DNA of 64,000 nt from Acheta domesticus (GCA_031308135.1 JAHLJT010008446.1:161095504-161159503); one strand, 5' to 3'. Numbered from the stretch's first letter, positions 1 through 11,901 are shown. Made by a program: numbers and translations. The notes: generated by a model not told the origin, from the letters alone.

Positions 1-1204
1 AATAAGTAAATGGAGTCAGAAAATGTGATTTTCGTGTTGAAACAATGCGTCAAACAAAACATGGAATAGACGTTTTTTTGTTCGAAAATTCTTCGTGGTA
101 AATGCAGTTTGCCAGACAGTCAGATACCAGAGAGTTTCCGTGGGGAATGTGTCGTGGTTCGTCAGATGATGTAATTTTTGTCAGAGGACGGCACCGTTTG
201 CCTGAAAATGATAAAGATTTTCGTGGTCCGAATGTGAGTGTCGGGATTCGGATGGAATGTTATATCAAGCTATTGTGTGAGCTGGTGAAATGGAATGGAG
301 ATCATCCGGCAGCAGTGGGAGTAAATGGAGTGTGATTGGCAGCGAAATTTCCAGCGTTGCGAAATCTGCAGGGAAATGAATTAACTTTCTTTAATTCGAC
401 TACATGAACGCACATATATTGTAGCAAGGTCAAGATTGTTAAATTTTTAATTCAAAACTAAAGAAAGTATTTCTTTTTTGGTAATTACAATTTTGAATGG
501 CCATGCTAGGAAAGAAGAAAAAACATGCGCGCAGAATGAATGCAGTTTTCAATGTTGAATGTGTTTGTGTGAAAGTAATATTTTGTGTTATCGTTATTAT
601 TATGTATTTTGTTCTTTGATGTATATGTTAAAAATCTCATCGGATGGTTCGCTGAAAAACTTAGTTGACGGAGGAAATTAGTTTCAGAAAACCGAATTAA
701 ATCAGTGCGCCATTGATGGTGGCTTTCAAATTGATATTACATGTTATTATTTGCAGTAGCATTCCACAATAGAGGGATAATCACCGCACCTGTAAAGGCG
801 TCTTTGTCGTTCCCACGATCCTACAAATTTTCTTTAAACGGTTTAAAGTGTTTGGGGCCTATGCTCGTGTATTCAGAGGCACGCCGATGCGCGGCTAATC
901 AGATATCATTTTTTATTATTAAGAGAACTATTTACAGTGCCACGCTAACGTAAGCCGAATAAGAGTAGTAAAATTATTATTATTTTTTGTTTATATTAAC
1001 ACTGGACCGTTTAGAGTGGCAACCCAACGCGAGCACAGGGCTTTGACGAACATCAGGAGCCGTTTACAATATTTTCATCGGACTTTTATTTTTTGTTTTA
1101 TTGTATGGCAAATTATGTAAATACGTTGCTGTCGTTACAGCTTCTACCCAAAACTTTATTGCAAGGTTGGGAGCTAAAACTAGACACTGAAGCTAAAGCT
1201 GGAC
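1..1204. other. No recognised gene; AT-rich unclassified DNA
   Basis: I recognise no gene or element here. A 77-codon open frame at 102-335 (+) has no motif I know and no supporting context. Short ATT runs lie near 590-603 and 965-980. The right edge abuts the truncated copia fragment. The stretch could hold the rest of a decayed element, but nothing visible shows that. Confidence 0.5.
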
Positions 1205-1218
1205 ATATGCTACGGTTA

Positions 1219-1401
1219 TTAATGTTTTATTAGGCCACTCGGCAATTCCATTATCCTGAGGAGAGTGAATAGTTGTAAATTTTGTTTAATACCTTTATTT
1301 TTACAATAATGTGTGAATCTTCTATTCGTAAATTCAGTACTATTATCTGATCTTAAATATTTTCCTTTTTCACCGGGTTCGTTTTCCATTCTCTCTATCA
1401 A
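1219..1401 (-). pseudogene. copia integrase core fragment
   Basis: The 60-codon frame contains KYLRSDNSTEFTNRRF, the second catalytic aspartate block of retroviral-type integrases (usual form LRSDNGTEF). The following bases, read in a shifted frame, encode a decayed form of the SPQDNGIAE block that carries the catalytic glutamate. Coding similarity ends at about 1205. A frameshift separates this from the preceding fragment. Confidence 0.85.
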
Positions 1402-1445
1402 CTCTTCAATTTTTTTCAGGAACTTATGATTTTTCCATAATAAAT

Positions 1446-1841
1446 TCAGTAAAGTACCTTCGTCTGAATTCTTCTACTACGACCAAAACATACTTTTGCC
1501 CAGATATAGATTGGATGTTTCATTGGACCGCTAACGTCAAGGTGTAATCTTTCCAATATTCTTGTGGTTGTTTCTTCATAGACTTTATGTGGTGATCTAG
1601 TAAGTTTACCTTGTATGCATGTATCACACGTTATTTCGGTTGCTGTAATATTACTTTGTCCATAAACAATGTGGTCGTTTTTCAATTTTAATATATAATG
1701 ATTATTTATATGTCCTGAGCTTTTGTGCCATAATATTTTATTTTCAACTTTAGTTTGTTGACATATTTCTTGATTGTAATTATAGTTATATTTCGTTTCT
1801 AAATTAATAATAAACAAATTATTTATGAATTTTCCTTGCAT
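1446..1841 (-). pseudogene. copia GAG-pre-integrase domain
   Basis: This 131-codon frame shows the zinc-binding region at the start of copia integrase: ILWHKSSGHIN, then ITCDTCIQGKLTRSPH, then LERLHLDVSGPMKHP. The H-H-C-C ligands are present. The D in LHLDVSGPM is the expected first acidic residue of the integrase catalytic core. The frame then slips at YIWAKVCFGRSRR, where a copia core normally continues toward a tyrosine-valine-rich strand. It lies directly upstream, on the minus strand, of the next integrase fragment. Confidence 0.85.
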
Positions 1842-2399
1842 GATGAGCTCATTTGTTTCTACATCGTATACCCTACCGCTGTATTTATTTAATATTATTT
1901 TTTTTATTGTGATTTACTAGACTGGGTACAGAAATAAGTATATTTGTTACTCGTGAAGCTAATAAAGAAGCTTTATATGTAATATTATGTTTCATATTTT
2001 GAATATCATTAAGTACATGAACTTCTACACTTGAAGTACCCTATTTTTCTGCTGTAGAAATATCAAGTATTTGTAAATTAAAATATGACAATAGATTACA
2101 GTCATTGACCATATGAGATGAGTACGCAAAGCCCAGTATTCATTCTACATCAGTAATTGAAAATTTATTATTTTTATGAGAAATGATTTGTACATGCTCG
2201 TGTTTCCTGTTTATCTCACGATGTTCATTTATTTGTATAGCATTTGAAGTATTGCAGCAGAAATATTTATTACACTCTTGATAATATTTATTTCTTTTTT
2301 TCCATACGAAGTATTATTATTTGAATATTTGTTGAAATTGAAAGCTGACTTATAATTATTACAATTATATTTATACTGTATGTCTTTTAGAAATCAACA

Positions 2400-2830
2400 A
2401 TCTTTCGCGTAATGTCCTGGTTTACCGCACACTACCGTTGTAACATTTTGGTATTATTCTTTTTCTAAATTTGAAAGCAAGATTGTGGTTATTTTTTCTA
2501 TCAATATTTCTTCGATGATCAAAATTAATTAATACTTCTCGTAAAGTTTCGTAGGTGACACTGGTATTTGTCATTATTGGCGTCACTACTTCGCTATATT
2601 CTCGGGGTAGACCACCTATTGTGTATCCGATGATCTCGTTTTCTTCTATCATAGTTCCGAGTTCCTTTGAATCACTTACTACGATTTGAATTCGAGTTAA
2701 ATATTCTTCAACAGATTCTGTATGTGACTTTTAATTTTAGCCACTGCTATTTTTAATTGAACTTTTCGATTATTATGTATACCTTCGTACCTCCTACAAT
2801 TCCTTTTAGCTTCAGCTATCCCTCTTATTC
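2400..2830 (-). pseudogene. copia gag (UBN2-type) with a frameshifted CCHC zinc knuckle
   Basis: The translation carries the pattern typical of copia gag: SVEEYLTRIQ, then IIGYTIGGLPREYSEVV, then TYETLREVLI. It is followed by KCYN and, after a one-base frame change, CGKPGHYAKDC. Together these make a C-X2-C-X4-H-X4-C RNA-binding knuckle broken by a small indel near 2430. Another frameshift lies near 2733. In an intact element gag forms the particle that packages element RNA. This copy is dead. Identification rests on these motifs and on the integrase downstream. Confidence 0.8.
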
Positions 2831-2900
2831 TCATTAATATTGATGAAGATCAAGTTAAATTTATTATGCCAACTACCTGTTCATTGTCACGTCATCGATG

Positions 2901-3655
2901 ATAACGAAGATGAAATGGATAAATTAATATAATTATTAAAGCAATAACGCGAATTAGGCCCATCGAAAATTTAAAATAAAAAATAAAATAACCACCGGAA
3001 GGTGGCCATCGGTTTTATCTAAAATATGTATTTTTTAATGCATTCTCTGGCGAAAATGGACATAAGCGCCATTGTACGCAAAATGCAGACGCAAACGTAC
3101 ACGGAGTGCGCATGGAGTCATATCTCCAATGCAAGGGATGTACGCAACAGCTTGCCACGTTATGAATTTTTGTGTACTAATTGTGTTCTTGGACCAAAAT
3201 AGATAGAATCAAATGAAATCACGAATCAAATGAAATCACGAATCGAAAGCGCATGTACACTACACACACAACGACGTTTACCGTTGATTATCGTTATGCA
3301 CCCTAGATTGCGAAACCAGTAATTACTTCCCTTGGAAAATGTTCTAGTGCAAAACTTCCACGATTCTCTCTGAAGTGGGCATTAGCTGAACCCCTGTGAA
3401 ATTTGTACACATTTGAATTCGATTAATTATATGTATTGGCTTGTCATGGATTACTTCACTAGCCGATTGCCTCATTGATCCAACCTAACCTAACCTATGT
3501 GAGTTTGTAAAGCAGCAAATACTTTTTCCTCGAATTATCATTGCAACTTGAATATGTATGTTTCCACATTCGGTGTGGTAACCACACCTCACTCACTGCC
3601 GCTGCCAGTTCGGATCTGCCAATGCCAGTGGTTGAGTTATTAATTCTATTAATTG
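2901..3655. other. Unclassified stretch between copia and family A
   Basis: No gene seen. A tandem 15-bp repeat (atcaaatgaaatcacga) occurs twice near 3208-3242. At 3481-3496 there are about three CCTAA units, the insect telomere motif, but far too few for a telomere. Confidence 0.5.
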
Positions 3656-3659
3656 TACA

Positions 3660-5737
3660 GTTCTGGAAACAAAAATTGATCGCAGCCGTCTGCGGCTAAG
3701 TTCAGCTTGTGCACGGCTTGGGTAGCCATTGTCATGACGAAACGTTGCAGGCGGAGCCTCAAAAATCTAGGCAGCCAATCTCAACACAGAGGGGAGTGCC
3801 CTAACAGAATTACGCCGTACAAAATGGCGGGCGTCTTTAGTTCCGATATGGAAATATTTTCAAATAAAATAACATGGAATTAAACACTTTTATGAACATG
3901 AAAGTAAATTTATTCAAATATTTATGAACACGTACACTTAACCACTGTTAACACAATTCTTTTTGAAGAAATTACGTTGATGTGAGATAAAATAACACTA
4001 ATTTTAGACCAATTACTTTCTTATACACATTTTAAGTTCAATATTGTCGTTCATACACCAATCCATGAACTTTAACACATGTCCAGTTAACTTATGATTT
4101 TTGTCATTACAAAAAATATTATAATTGCATATTTGCAATTGTTCATATGATTCTAAAATTTGCAAAAATTGCAAAATACTGTTTTTCTCAAATCGATAGA
4201 GGACTTCTATCACGATCACACGATCTATCAACTGTTTCAATAAAAGATAATAAAATTCAAAGACCAAGTGTATATTTATTATTAAAGCAACAATTAAACT
4301 AGATATTAAGCAATCAATTTGAATCTCTTGTGAAAATTGTGATTTTGCGATATTCGACTCAGGGACAATTTGAGCACACTCTCCCGCAGGAATAACGCAC
4401 ATTTCGAAATTGTTTATAACATTTTTAATTGTTGCAAAACTGTTAATTCGCAGTTTTCGGTTCTGGGTCATCAGGGAACTTTTCCCACTTTAGAATTGCA
4501 AAAATTGGAAATTGTTTATAAATTTACAAATTTTGCAATACTTCTTTATTCTCTCATTTTAATTGCCTTTCAACAAGTGGCGAAATTCCACAATTCAATC
4601 GTCGCTATCGCCTTTCGTTTTGGAGATTCGCAATTGCTTGTAGGAAATTAACATCTGATGCCAACCCTCATTTGTTTTACAGACACTCCAGTCGCTCTCC
4701 CTCACAGTCAAGTATATGGTTCAGATCGTTTTGCAGTGTCTCGCTTTCCGCCGATTATATTATACAATATTAACGATTTGTATGAATGAATTTACGGCAA
4801 AACGGTAGAAATTGTTGCTAAGGAACTATTGCTGTTTTCTAACATTGAAAATTTCCTTCATATTCTTAATACATCGTTGAAACTCGAGTTTTATTATTTT
4901 CATTCGTATGTATTACAAATAAATCTTGTTTCAAATTTCAAAACGCAGAAGCTAACTGCTGTCCTGCAAATGTGTAGGTTTCTTTATTATGTGCTTGGGT
5001 ATCTTCTACTTACTGGTGCAAAGTGCTGTCAATAGTTAACCGTCTAGCGAGGAAACTCATTATAAACAAATCATTTTATTACTAATAGAATTATCATTTA
5101 AACAAATTAACTTTTAAAATTATATTTCGATGGAACGGTGGCACGGTAGATAATTTTAATATTTATTCCACGAGGCGAATGTTGTGCATCAGAGATATTC
5201 TTCGTAATATTTTAAATTTTGGTGGAATTGTATCACATTTAATTTTTAAATGGAACTGCGTAGGTTTTTACCTGAAATGAATAGAAGAGAGATACAATAA
5301 TGTCTCATTTGGTAATAATTAGATCGAGTAAAAATATATTTTTGACACGCGGCTTGAGCCATCCTCAACTCTAAGGCAAGAAACGCTTATCATTGGCTAT
5401 TCTAGCAATTCAAAGTAGGCTATCCTCCGAAGTTTTCCCCCTTTCTCCTCGCCTTAAAAGGCATACAAGGAAAGGCCGAATCTGAAGAATGCGGCACTAA
5501 TCCAGTAATATCGGAGAATGCTTCGCTACGACCTCTTGGATAATTGTGACAAATAATTTAAATTCAATATAGAAACAAACAAAAGAGTTGTACTACTACA
5601 AATTGTAATTATACACATGTAAATAAATATGTGTAATTAGAGAAATTTCTAATGAATGGTATGGAAAATTAAGAACAAGTTCTGTTAATTTTAATGAGAG
5701 AGCAATTTTACAGGGAATTTTTTTAAATGCATTTATT

Positions 5738-5740
<3 letters not shown>
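3660..5740 (+). repeat. Unclassified interspersed repeat, family A copy 1
   Basis: This AT-rich block of about 2.1 kb recurs three more times in the window: inverted at 14040-15465, inverted at 45205-46095 (matching only the 4830-5740 part), and as a diverged fragment at 63670-63960. The sharp end near 3660 (GATCGCAGCCG...) matches the opposite end of copy 2 near 15445. It is full of short ATTGCAAAAATT-like words. A 152-codon frame at 4013-4471 (minus) is shared with copy 2, but the differences look neutral (see rejected items). No transposase or reverse transcriptase is visible, so the class is unknown; it is likely non-autonomous. Confidence 0.75.

Positions 5741-5741
<1 letters not shown>

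Positions 5742-5782
<41 letters not shown>
5742..5782. repeat. (TA)n microsatellite
   Basis: About 20 uninterrupted TA units. It marks the end of family A copy 1; copy 3 is likewise joined to a (TA)n tract at 45180-45200. Confidence 0.95.
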
Positions 5783-5785
<3 letters not shown>

Positions 5786-6700
5786 AAACGCACCGCGCCT
5801 CTAAATAGAAACGCGATACATTTCAACTTAAACAACCAGAGAACATACAAACGGCGCGAGCATAACTAGGCAGCATGGCGACACGGAGGGGAAGGGGGGC
5901 GTCACGTGGAGCGCGAGACACGAGGGGAGGACAGCGAGAAGTCGGTTGAGAAGGAGAGACGAGCGGAAGCCACGCTAGCGGACGGAGGTGGTGCGCGAGC
6001 GGTGCGAGTTATTTGGGGAAAAGTACCCCTAAGTGCTGAATAACTTAATAGACTTGCATAGTATTACATTTCGGACCGTTAAAGAAGTGTGATGCAGACC
6101 GAACAGCATTGGGAAGTCAACGGATAGAGTGTATGGTAAACCGAAGAGTGTGAAACCCGCCTGTAGCGTGAGCACATGCATCGCGAACGTAGGTTTTGGG
6201 GAAAGATAGAATGTGTAGTGCACAAGACAGTGACTGAACCAGTGATCACTTGTGAGACCGATCAAGCAGTGTCTGACGGGTTTTCAGTGTATAGGAACTT
6301 TCCATAATGAAACTGTATGATGACACGTGAGGAGAACAAGAACACGTGGGTATAGGTTACCGATATTTCACCGGTGATTCAGAGAGTAATATAGTGTAAC
6401 GTGTTTAGCATAATCAGTTACAACCCAAATCTGGAGTTTAGACTGTCAGGACAAGCATAAGTTAATTAGATGCACTAGTGTAGAATATACGCGTGGAGCA
6501 GCGTGAGGGGCGAACACTTGCCTACTCATCTCCGGCTGGGGGCCGAACGGCTCCGGGACCACGCGACGGGAGCCGAAGCCGCCGCCACCATCGGCGCCGG
6601 GCCCCAACGAAGCGACGTGACCCAGGTGGTAACAGGTATGATGCTAGCATTGAAGGTATTAAGTTTTGGTACCAAAACATAGTAATCATTGCATAGGGGA
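5783..6700 (+). other. GC-rich segment; possible exon or 5' leader
   Basis: Base composition changes abruptly from AT-rich repeat to GC-rich sequence (5860-6020 and 6520-6640). At 6493-6630 there is an open stretch in several frames, ending in a CAG|GTGGTA context that could serve as a splice donor. One frame reads as a plausible alanine/arginine-rich exon (ERLRDHATGAEAAATIGAG), but no domain is recognised. It might equally be the leader of an LTR element. Only transcript data would separate these. Confidence 0.25.
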
Positions 6701-6906
6701 TCAGTGTTCGAAAGTGTAATAGTGATATTAGATGAATAAACATCAAACTGTCGTTGTATAATAAACTGTATGTATTTATTGTACCCCGAACATCCCAGGG
6801 TCCACATTCGCGAAAAAGATCCCGAGCCCTGCCTGAAACAAACAAATTTATTGTACCGTGCCACTTCACGGGTAAGTCACGATTGACCCCGAGCAGTCGG
6901 TACGTC

Positions 6907-6908
<2 letters not shown>

Positions 6909-6966
<58 letters not shown>
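6909..6966. repeat. (TA)n microsatellite
   Basis: A pure TA tract of nearly 60 bp. It lies just upstream of the relic CAGG-type terminus at 7060-7135. Confidence 0.95.
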
Positions 6967-6967
<1 letters not shown>

Positions 6968-7059
6968 TCTCTTGCATTCATTAACATCCAGTTTCGTTCC
7001 TCATTCCATTCGTTCCCAGACTTAAGTGTTTGGAAATGACGAGAGGGTTTGCATGGTTG

Positions 7060-7135
7060 AGCGAAAACTGTATTTCGATATAGGGAACCGTTAGAATTAC
7101 GGGGATGGTCAGTAGTTAGTAGGACTCCCTTAAAG
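7060..7135 (-). repeat. Relic terminus of the CAGGTGTCCC-ended element family
   Basis: Read on the minus strand this is a decayed copy of the terminus at 16809 and 22505. The shared words include the AACGGTT core, ATATCGAAATACAG-like sequence, and GGACTCC in place of the usual GGGACACC. No partner terminus is seen nearby, so it is an orphan end. Confidence 0.6.
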
Positions 7136-7296
7136 TGGGACTAGTTAGTGGGATGCATTTCAGTAATTCCAGTTTTAATTCCGTTTGATAAATTTGTAAT
7201 TGTCTAAATATATTGGAGACATTTCAAACGTTGTCCCACATTTGGCACAATAACTTACGCCAGCAATACGTAAGTTTATGTAAGAAATTGAAAGAC

Positions 7297-7370
7297 GTAT
7301 TAGTTTGGCTCAGTGGTACAATCCTTTCTTCCAAAACCCTAGACCGCAGGATCGAACCCGGCTCTTGCCC
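7297..7370 (+). repeat. tRNA-derived SINE head or tRNA relic
   Basis: TTGGCTCAGTGGTACAATCC resembles a pol III A box, and GGATCGAACCC about 45 bp further on resembles a B box. The cloverleaf is not convincing and there is no clean acceptor stem, so a SINE head fits better than a working tRNA gene. Confidence 0.55.
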
Positions 7371-8010
7371 AGAGTTTTTTTGCTTATCCGTGATTTGTTT
7401 TTGACAAATTAACTGTATTACAAAACTGTCTCCATAGCGTAAATATATTATTTTGATTTTAAAACAAGGTGACCCTGAAAAGGGCTTTTTATATTTCTAT
7501 GAAATATTTTTTTATTCTCCAAATTATCTATTAGAATTTTTTATATTAATTGTTTATTCATAAATCTCTTATTCTAAGAAATACAAGGAATGTATAATTA
7601 ACGAATCCAAAATTCCTGGTTTACTAATGCGATAACTCGCTCTCGTGAGGCTTGGCTATGGTGAACCATGTCGAATAATGAAAACGGAGTAGTTCAATTT
7701 GCTAAGCCACGAGTGAAAATATTGATTTTTCTTTCTTGTCAAGTGGTAACGTCGCAGAGCTCCTTATCTCATTTTGACACGGAATCGAAAACACGGAAGT
7801 ACTGCGAAGGATGCAGTTTAAGATCATATTATTTTGGTCTCAATGCCGAATGTCGACACAGCCTGTTACCATTATTTTAGAATTGCTGGTTCGCATTCTT
7901 TTTTCGCAATCGCGAACTTTGCTTACATAATACATATCTTTGACAAGACAAATGTATAATTTTGCAATTTAGTGAATTTTTTTGTAATGTAGAATAAAAA
8001 AAAGTTACAA
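7371..8010. other. No recognised gene
   Basis: AT-rich sequence with no element or gene I can name. A 70-codon frame at 7668-7880 (+) lacks motifs. Confidence 0.5.
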
Positions 8011-8090
8011 AGACTAGGACTCGAACCCGCTGCTCTCTGAGTTATAGAAAAACATTTTGACACTGAACCATTCATTGGCTCTTCTCACAC
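8011..8090 (-). repeat. tRNA-derived SINE head (minus strand)
   Basis: On the minus strand an A-box-like AATGGTTCAGTG is followed, after about 40 bp, by a near-perfect B box (GGGTTCGAGTCC). It lies about 60 bp beyond the (TTA)n tract at the Dong-like LINE 3' end. Confidence 0.6.
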
Positions 8091-8157
8091 TCTTATTATT
8101 ACAACACATTTCACATTTTAAAAAACATGAAATACACAGTAGTTGCTGTTATTGTTG

Positions 8158-8189
<32 letters not shown>

Positions 8190-8292
8190 CCTCTAAATCA
8201 CGACTTAAGATGTTATGTGTCGGCTGAATGTAAAATCTACTCCAGGTTGCAACCAGCTACCTAAGGAGCAGATCTAGCGACTGTCGGTGCCT

Positions 8293-8979
8293 CTACAATA
8301 CTTTGCGCAAAATGTGGGCTGTCCCAAATAAAGCGATTTCTTGCACTTCCCAGTCTTGTGAATAACCTGAGAGTTTAGACAAGTTCTTACTCAAATTTTG
8401 AGGAACAAATCCCAGAGCTCCGATAACTATCGGTACGACCTGTGATTTTACGCCCCACATTCGGCTGATCTCGATTTCCAAACTCTTGTATTTAAGACGT
8501 TTCTCTGCCTCCTTGGTAACGACGTTTTGATCGCAAGGTACAGCAACATCAACAAGTAAACACGATTTGTTCTCCAAATCCCGGATGACTATATCCGGTT
8601 TGTTTGCTGCTATCGTGCGATCAGTTTGAATTTGTTGGTCGTACAATATCGTACACAATTCAATAGACGTCACCGGTTTCGTTGAGTGTTCGTACCACTT
8701 GGGGCATGTGTTCGGAACTTCGAGGGCGGTACAGATCTGCCAGTGGAAGTAGCTACACACCTTGTCGTGTCTTTTCAAGTATTCGGTCTTTGCTAGGATT
8801 GGACAAGCTGAGACAATATGATCGATGGTTTCTACGTGTTCCTGACAAATGCGGCATTTATCATCTTGGGAAATTTTGAGAATCGCTTTATCATAATGTC
8901 GTGTTCTCAACGCCTGATCTTGGGCAGCTATTACAAGTGCTTCCGATTCTGGCTTCATTCTTCCCCTTTTAAGCCACAT
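8293..8979 (-). pseudogene. Dong-like LINE restriction-like endonuclease domain
   Basis: This 228-codon frame is the element C-terminus. It shows a C-X2-C-X7-H-X4-C knuckle in CRICQEHVETIDHIVSAC. About 90 residues later comes KPDIVIRDLENKSCLLVDVAVP, the PD-(D/E)-type core of the restriction-like endonuclease of site-selective LINEs. The tail MWGVKSQVVPIVIGALG is shared with the two sister copies. In an active element this domain nicks the target. The frame is open and looks full length, so this part is the best preserved of the copy. Confidence 0.85.
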
Positions 8980-9071
8980 AAATTATTGATCTTTATTGAT
9001 CTGCAACTTGTCCAGTCTTTTTAGATATGTCCGTGGAGTGGTTTGTCTCTTCACGATTTCTTTAACATTTT

Positions 9072-11267
9072 CTATGTCTCAAATTTCATGTTAAGTAGCA
9101 TCAGAAGTTCAGTGTCTCTGTCATTCTGGTTGTCTTGCATAGTCTTGTTCGCAATGCTTCTTGTTACACTTACAATGCCTCTGTTTCCCATTCTTCGGTC
9201 AGATTTCATGACCTGCCTCATTAGTGGGTCATCTTGATGGCTGACTAGACACTTTCCCATCCCGGTTATTGCATTGTTCCAGGAGGCTTCAATTTGTCTC
9301 AGGCCTCTTCCTCCTTCCTTACGTGACACATAAAGTCTGTGCACATCAGCTCGGGGGTGGACAACATGATGCATTGTAAGCAATTTTCTGGTGTTTCGAT
9401 CCATGATGCGAATTGCCTGTTCAGTCCAGTCTACTAGTCCGAAAATGTATTCGGCTACAGGCACCGCCAAACTACCTATTGCTGATATTTTATTCCTTGA
9501 TTTCAGAGCGGACTGTAGAACAAGTCTCACTCGTCTATAGACGAGTATTATAATACTCCCTGCGAATTCTCTCTTTCATTGTGTTGTTCGAGATGGTCTC
9601 ACTTTCTTGAATGCCCAGATATTTGTAAGTTTTACCCGGCTCAAAATCTTGAATTACAGTGTGTTTATCAACTTCAATGTTCTCGGACGTGGTCGTTTTG
9701 CCTCTTTTTAAGTTGGCTTTTGCACACTTGTCAAGACCAAACTTCATGCAGATGTCATTGCTAAAATCATTGATGACAGACAGCATTTGGGAAAGAATCG
9801 CTTCATTCTTAGCAAAAACTTTAAGATCATTCATGTAAAATAAATGTGATACAGGTCTTTCATCACCATGGAGCTTGTAACCAAAGTCAGTGTGCGACAA
9901 ATCAGTGTGTCTTGATAGAGGAATCAAACTAATGCAAAACAGCAGAGGGGATAGTGAAGCTCCTTGACAAATTCCCCTGTTAATCTGAGTACTTCTGGTT
10001 TCTACTACTCCTTTTCCGCTGTGGATTAGTAACCTGGTGCTCCACGACTTCATACTAGCCTTGCAAAACTCAACAAGTCTAGGATGAAATGGATAGATCT
10101 CCAGGGTCTTCAAAATCCAGTCGTGTTGTACACTGTCAAAAGCCTTTTGGTAGTCAATCCAAGCCATACTTAAATTACGTTTTTGTTTCTTTACATCATT
10201 CAAAATTATTTTATTCAGAAGCAAGATTTCCTTACAGCCATAGGAACCTTTACGACATCCTTTCTGTTCAACTGGCAACAGATGGTTCTTCTCTAGGTGC
10301 CTATACATTTTTTCAGCAATGGCTGCAGTTATAAGTTTGTACATTACTGGCAAGCAAGTAATTGGCCTGTAGTTCTTCGCCAAAGAGCTGTCTCCTCCTT
10401 TGGGTAGCAAATACGTAATGCCGCGAGTGAGCCATTCGGGGAGTTCTTAGGGTTTGCTAAAATTTTATTAACAGCTTTTGCAACATGAGAATGTAATGCT
10501 GTTAATTTCTTAATCCAATAAATCTGCATCTTATCAACCCCAGGGGATTTCTAGTTTCCCATATTCTTAATTGTTTGTCATAGGTCCTCTTTCGAGAATC
10601 CTTGAACATGTTCCACTGTTTCCACGAGTCCATTGGCAGCATCAACTTCAGATTGGAGCCACGATGCGTCTTTGTTGTAGAATCTGGTTTCCTCCCAGAT
10701 TCCTGACCAAAATGTTTCGACGTCATCTTTTGAAGGAGGGGCAGCATTGTCATTCGGTTTTTCAGTCAGACTGCGATAGAATCTCTTCGCATCTGTTTCA
10801 AACAACCGGTTCTGTACACGGAAATCGATTCTACGTTTGTACCGTCTTATTCGTTGAGCCCATGCTTGGAATTTTTCTTTTAGCTTTTCAGCTACCATTA
10901 GCCTTGTTGTGTCATTGTCAATTAGGTATTTTTGTTCAACATTGAGTATTTTTTGTTGAACTTTATACGTATGGTTTGACTTAAAAGATGCCTCGGCTAG
11001 GAGTGATATTTCACGCCGTGTGTCGGCTATCCGTTTCATAATTCTTTTCATCCACGGAGGTACGGAGCTTTATACTCTGTCTGACTGTCGGCCATCGGTG
11101 TTCTTGGCTGGTCCCAAGATTATCTGAGATACTAGATATCCAGTTGCATACACGATGTGATTGATTTCAGTAATATCTAGATCTCTACTTGAGATCTCTA
11201 CAACCTCATTTAAGACTGAATTCGCTGTTTCTATCAATCTCTTAGCTTTCGTATTTTCGTAAAACAA
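9072..11267 (-). pseudogene. Dong-like LINE reverse transcriptase region
   Basis: Frames at 11267-11070, 11051-10578, 10529-10344, 10410-9535 and 9530-9072 together cover the N-terminal region, reverse transcriptase and thumb. Visible motifs are LAKNYRPITCLP (block 2), WIDYQKAFDSVQHDW (motif A, catalytic D), RGICQGASLSPLLF (motif B), FYMNDLKVFAK (motif C) and YKYLGI (motif E). Motif C normally reads MDDL; here the first aspartate is asparagine, so catalysis should be lost even apart from the frameshifts. In a live element this enzyme copies the RNA onto nicked chromosomal DNA. Confidence 0.85.
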
Positions 11268-11289
11268 GGCACGTTAAGATTCATTACAT

Positions 11290-11815
11290 TGCTTGATCTA
11301 TTCATTTTTCTCATTGGTTTCAAGTGAAGATTCGCAGGTAGCAAGTTCGAGTTCGCAGATCACACTCAACATTTGGGTTGTTTCCTGCGATCCGTTACTG
11401 CGCCCCATAGTGGCCTCGGGGCATCCCCCCGCTGGGCCCAGCAAGGGGTCCCTCCGATCGCCAGTCGGCATTACTAAACCCTACGGGATTTTCACTGACT
11501 GCTGAAGGCAGCCTCCTTCGCTGGCTAATGCAAGGTTCGGGCCTCCACTCTAATCAGTGGCCTGGTGTGCCAACCCAGTTTCTCTCCTGTACTTTCCATG
11601 GGCCGATAACAGGAAGTCCAAAGGTTCATGACCCTTCCCTCTCTGCTTACTTCCCACTCTCCTCAAAATGGAGTACTTCTTCGTCGGACCCCTCACCTTC
11701 AATCTATTCAGCAAGGGAGACCCTACCAGTAGCTAGGCTACCACTGACATAGCTCTCAGGCTCATGGGGGTACTCAAGCTCCACCACCAACTGCAAGGTC
11801 GTGTACTCCCTAGGT
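11290..11815 (-). other. 5' UTR of the Dong-like LINE
   Basis: Markedly GC-rich compared with the flanks. The outer approximately 140 bp (starting next to the TTA tract with CTCCACCTAGGGAGTACACG) is almost the same as 37011-37150, the 5' end of the third Dong copy. This fixes the true 5' boundary of the family. Confidence 0.8.
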
Positions 11816-11817
11816 GG

Positions 11818-11844
11818 AGTTATTATTATTATTATTATTATTAA

Positions 11845-11899
<55 letters not shown>

Positions 11900-11901
11900 T
11901 T
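11818..11901. repeat. (TTA)n microsatellite at the LINE 5' end
   Basis: Nearly uninterrupted TTA units directly abutting the 5' end of the Dong-like LINE. Together with the TTA run at 8157-8189 it represents the split target repeat. Confidence 0.95.

Larger units (their letters stand above)
1205..2900 (-). mobile_element. Ty1/copia LTR retrotransposon fragment, truncated and decayed
   Basis: On the minus strand the order is gag (about 2830-2400), a decayed protease zone, the GAG-pre-integrase domain (1841-1446) and the start of the integrase core (1401-1205). That is the copia order, protease then integrase ahead of reverse transcriptase. The element stops inside integrase, so reverse transcriptase and RNase H are missing, and I see no LTRs. 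Several frameshifts and stops separate the parts. The protease active-site region is only faintly visible near 2120 as a decayed version of the usual DSGAS-SHMV stretch. Confidence 0.85.
8190..11815 (-). mobile_element. R4/Dong-type LINE, near full length, at a (TTA)n target
   Basis: This 3.6-kb non-LTR retrotransposon runs 5' to 3' on the minus strand. It has a GC-rich 5' UTR (11290-11815), a reverse transcriptase region (about 11267-9072) and a C-terminal restriction-like endonuclease (8979-8293). There is no APE endonuclease. That layout, with the FYMxDLK reverse transcriptase motif, fits the R2/R4/Dong group. Both ends abut TTA/TAA repeats (11818-11901 and about 8157-8189), as expected of Dong-like elements, which target TAA repeats. 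Several frame breaks make it inactive. Related copies lie at 28660-36960 and 37011-38095. Confidence 0.85.

Noticed and set aside
3481..3496. CCTAA units resembling insect telomere repeat
   Set aside because: Only about three units in interior DNA; common by chance in AT-rich sequence.
4013..4471. 152-codon frame shared by family A copies 1 and 2 (14718-15095), suggesting a conserved small protein
   Set aside because: By eye, all base differences between the copies inside the shared frame change the amino acid, none is silent, and an indel changes several residues. Conservation is explained by recent common origin, not protein selection.
6522..6984. Frames with long alternating Y-I stretches (also at 5596, 16615-16958, 18895-19256, 44950-45423)
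   Set aside because: They are translations of (TA)n microsatellites.
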